Positions 63,207 to 64,000 of a stretch of DNA of 64,000 bases are shown here, piece by piece. The notes under the pieces are model-generated. The model searched no databases. It saw only the letters and a list, made by a program, of their open reading frames with translations, and was not told where the DNA came from. The stretch's first letter is position 1, and each line of letters opens with the position of its first letter. The position numbers were made by a program, and so were the translations under genes. The stretch comes from Pseudarcicella hirudinis (lineage in GTDB: Bacteria; Bacteroidota; Bacteroidia; Cytophagales; Spirosomataceae): contig NZ_FOXH01000002.1 of assembly GCF_900115665.1 (NCBI RefSeq), positions 1-64,000 on the forward strand, written 5' to 3'.

Positions 63207-64000
63207 CTATTGTCCTACAATATCTCCTTTCAAACCACCCAAAGCTGTAAGCAGCTGGATTTTGGTTCTTGATTCAACATTGTATTTTATCAAAGATGCC
63301 TGTAAGTCTGATACCAGTGCATTGAACTGAGCCTCATTGATATTCATACCTTTATGAGCAGTTTTCATATCCTTACCGGTGTATTTTTCAGTACCACCTG
63401 TAGCCATACCAACCTGATTGATCAGATTATTTCTTAGTCTGGTCAGACGGGCAGGATCAGCTACTGCTGCGGCAAAGAATGAATTAATGCGGTTATCGGC
63501 TGCCACTTTTCCTAAAAAGTCATCAATTACAGTACTGATACCTGCATTTCCACCCAAACGGACATAAAGTGTAGTCGGGCCTTCAACGATATCTCCTTTC
63601 AAACCTGCCAAAGCGGTAAGAAGTTCTGTTTTATCAGCGGCCGCTACATTAAATTTATCAAGAGAAGCACTCAGATCTGCTACTAATGCATTGAAATCTG
63701 CCTCTTCAATCCCCATTCCTTTGTGAGCCGTTTTCATGTCTTTTCCGGTGTATTTTTCCATACCACCAGTAGCCATACCAACCTGATTAATCAGATTGTT
63801 TCTCAATCTTGTCAGACGTGCCGGATCTGCAGCTGCATCAGCGAAGAAAGCGTTGATTTTAGTGTCGGCAGCGACATTTGCTATAAACTGATCAATAACG
63901 GCCGAAATGGCTGCATTTCCCCCTAATCTGTCGTAGAGCGATTTCGTCGGGGTCACTACAGGGTCATCTTTTTTGCAAGATGAAAGCAAACAAGTACCCA
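63207..64000 (-). CDS. Lipoprotein with two tandem truncated-haemoglobin domains (5' end outside window)
   Basis: The frame stays open to the right edge, where the last readable residues are GTCLLSSCKKDD, a lipobox, so the signal peptide begins beyond base 64000. Two copies of a group-1 truncated haemoglobin-like fold follow. Each starts LYxRLGGNA and contains RLTRLRNNLINQVGMATGG, EKYTGKDMKTAHKGM (proximal His) and ends LKGDIV. The copies are nearly identical in their middle. Such globins bind O2, NO or haem. Surface or periplasmic anchoring as a two-domain lipoprotein is unusual. hemA is the next gene downstream. Confidence 0.85.
   Translation of the reverse strand, partial: GTCLLSSCKKDDPVVTPTKSLYDRLGGNAAISAVIDQFIANVAADTKINAFFADAAADPARLTRLRNNLINQVGMATGGMEKYTGKDMKTAHKGMGIEEADFNALVADLSASLDKFNVAAADKTELLTALAGLKGDIVEGPTTLYVRLGGNAGISTVIDDFLGKVAADNRINSFFAAAVADPARLTRLRNNLINQVGMATGGTEKYTGKDMKTAHKGMNINEAQFNALVSDLQASLIKYNVESRTKIQLLTALGGLKGDIVGQ

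Overview
The window is a chromosomal segment of a Bacteroidota bacterium, most like the Cytophagales/Sphingobacteriales side of the phylum. The support is a SusC/SusD pair with an ECF sigma factor and FecR, a type IX secretion tail, DUF1501/DUF1800 and DUF5690 families, GMC oxidoreductase with a gluconate 2-dehydrogenase subunit 3-like partner, and TAnnTTTG-type promoter boxes. No rRNA, tRNA or CRISPR was seen.

Region 1 (1-11.9 kb) is an unusual repeat-rich island. It is bracketed by a 166-bp direct repeat (285-450 and 11760-11925). Inside are nine full or partial copies of a two-hairpin REP/BIME-like element and one REP-associated tyrosine transposase (RAYT) broken by a 14-bp insertion. There are five or six exported proteins built from shared modules. 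Three genes share a near-identical N-terminal module with different C-terminal domains, and two genes share a C-terminal module. One of them carries eight tandem ATGT units in its signal peptide, a candidate phase-variation switch. Fossil gene fragments lie between them.

Region 2 (12-16.5 kb) has an exported GH16 glucanase-like lipoprotein, then an exported catalase with an ankyrin partner, divergent from an OxyR with both redox cysteines.

Region 3 (16.9-32.7 kb) is a sigma/FecR/SusC/SusD locus. Its downstream genes are two TlpA-type thioredoxins, a cysteine-synthase-like PLP enzyme, DsbD and an M16 peptidase, which points to thiol or peptide handling rather than glycan use.

Region 4 (32.8-44.7 kb) holds OsmC and pirin genes, a five-gene predicted (amino)phosphonate operon with its regulator, PAP2, an alpha/beta hydrolase, NIPSNAP and LacI.

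Region 5 (44.9-50.7 kb) starts at a 50-bp near-perfect palindrome that is probably the LacI operator. It drives kduI, DUF4861, GH88 and a heparinase II/III-like lyase, a pathway for unsaturated uronates.

Region 6 (50.8-64 kb) contains GMC/subunit 3, small proteins, the DUF1501/DUF1800 pair and an aminotransferase-tyrA operon. That operon is preceded by a complete Tyr-codon attenuator: a 19-aa leader with five consecutive Tyr and mutually exclusive antiterminator and terminator hairpins. Next come recX, DUF4230 and hemA, and a lipoprotein with two tandem truncated-haemoglobin domains that runs off the right edge.
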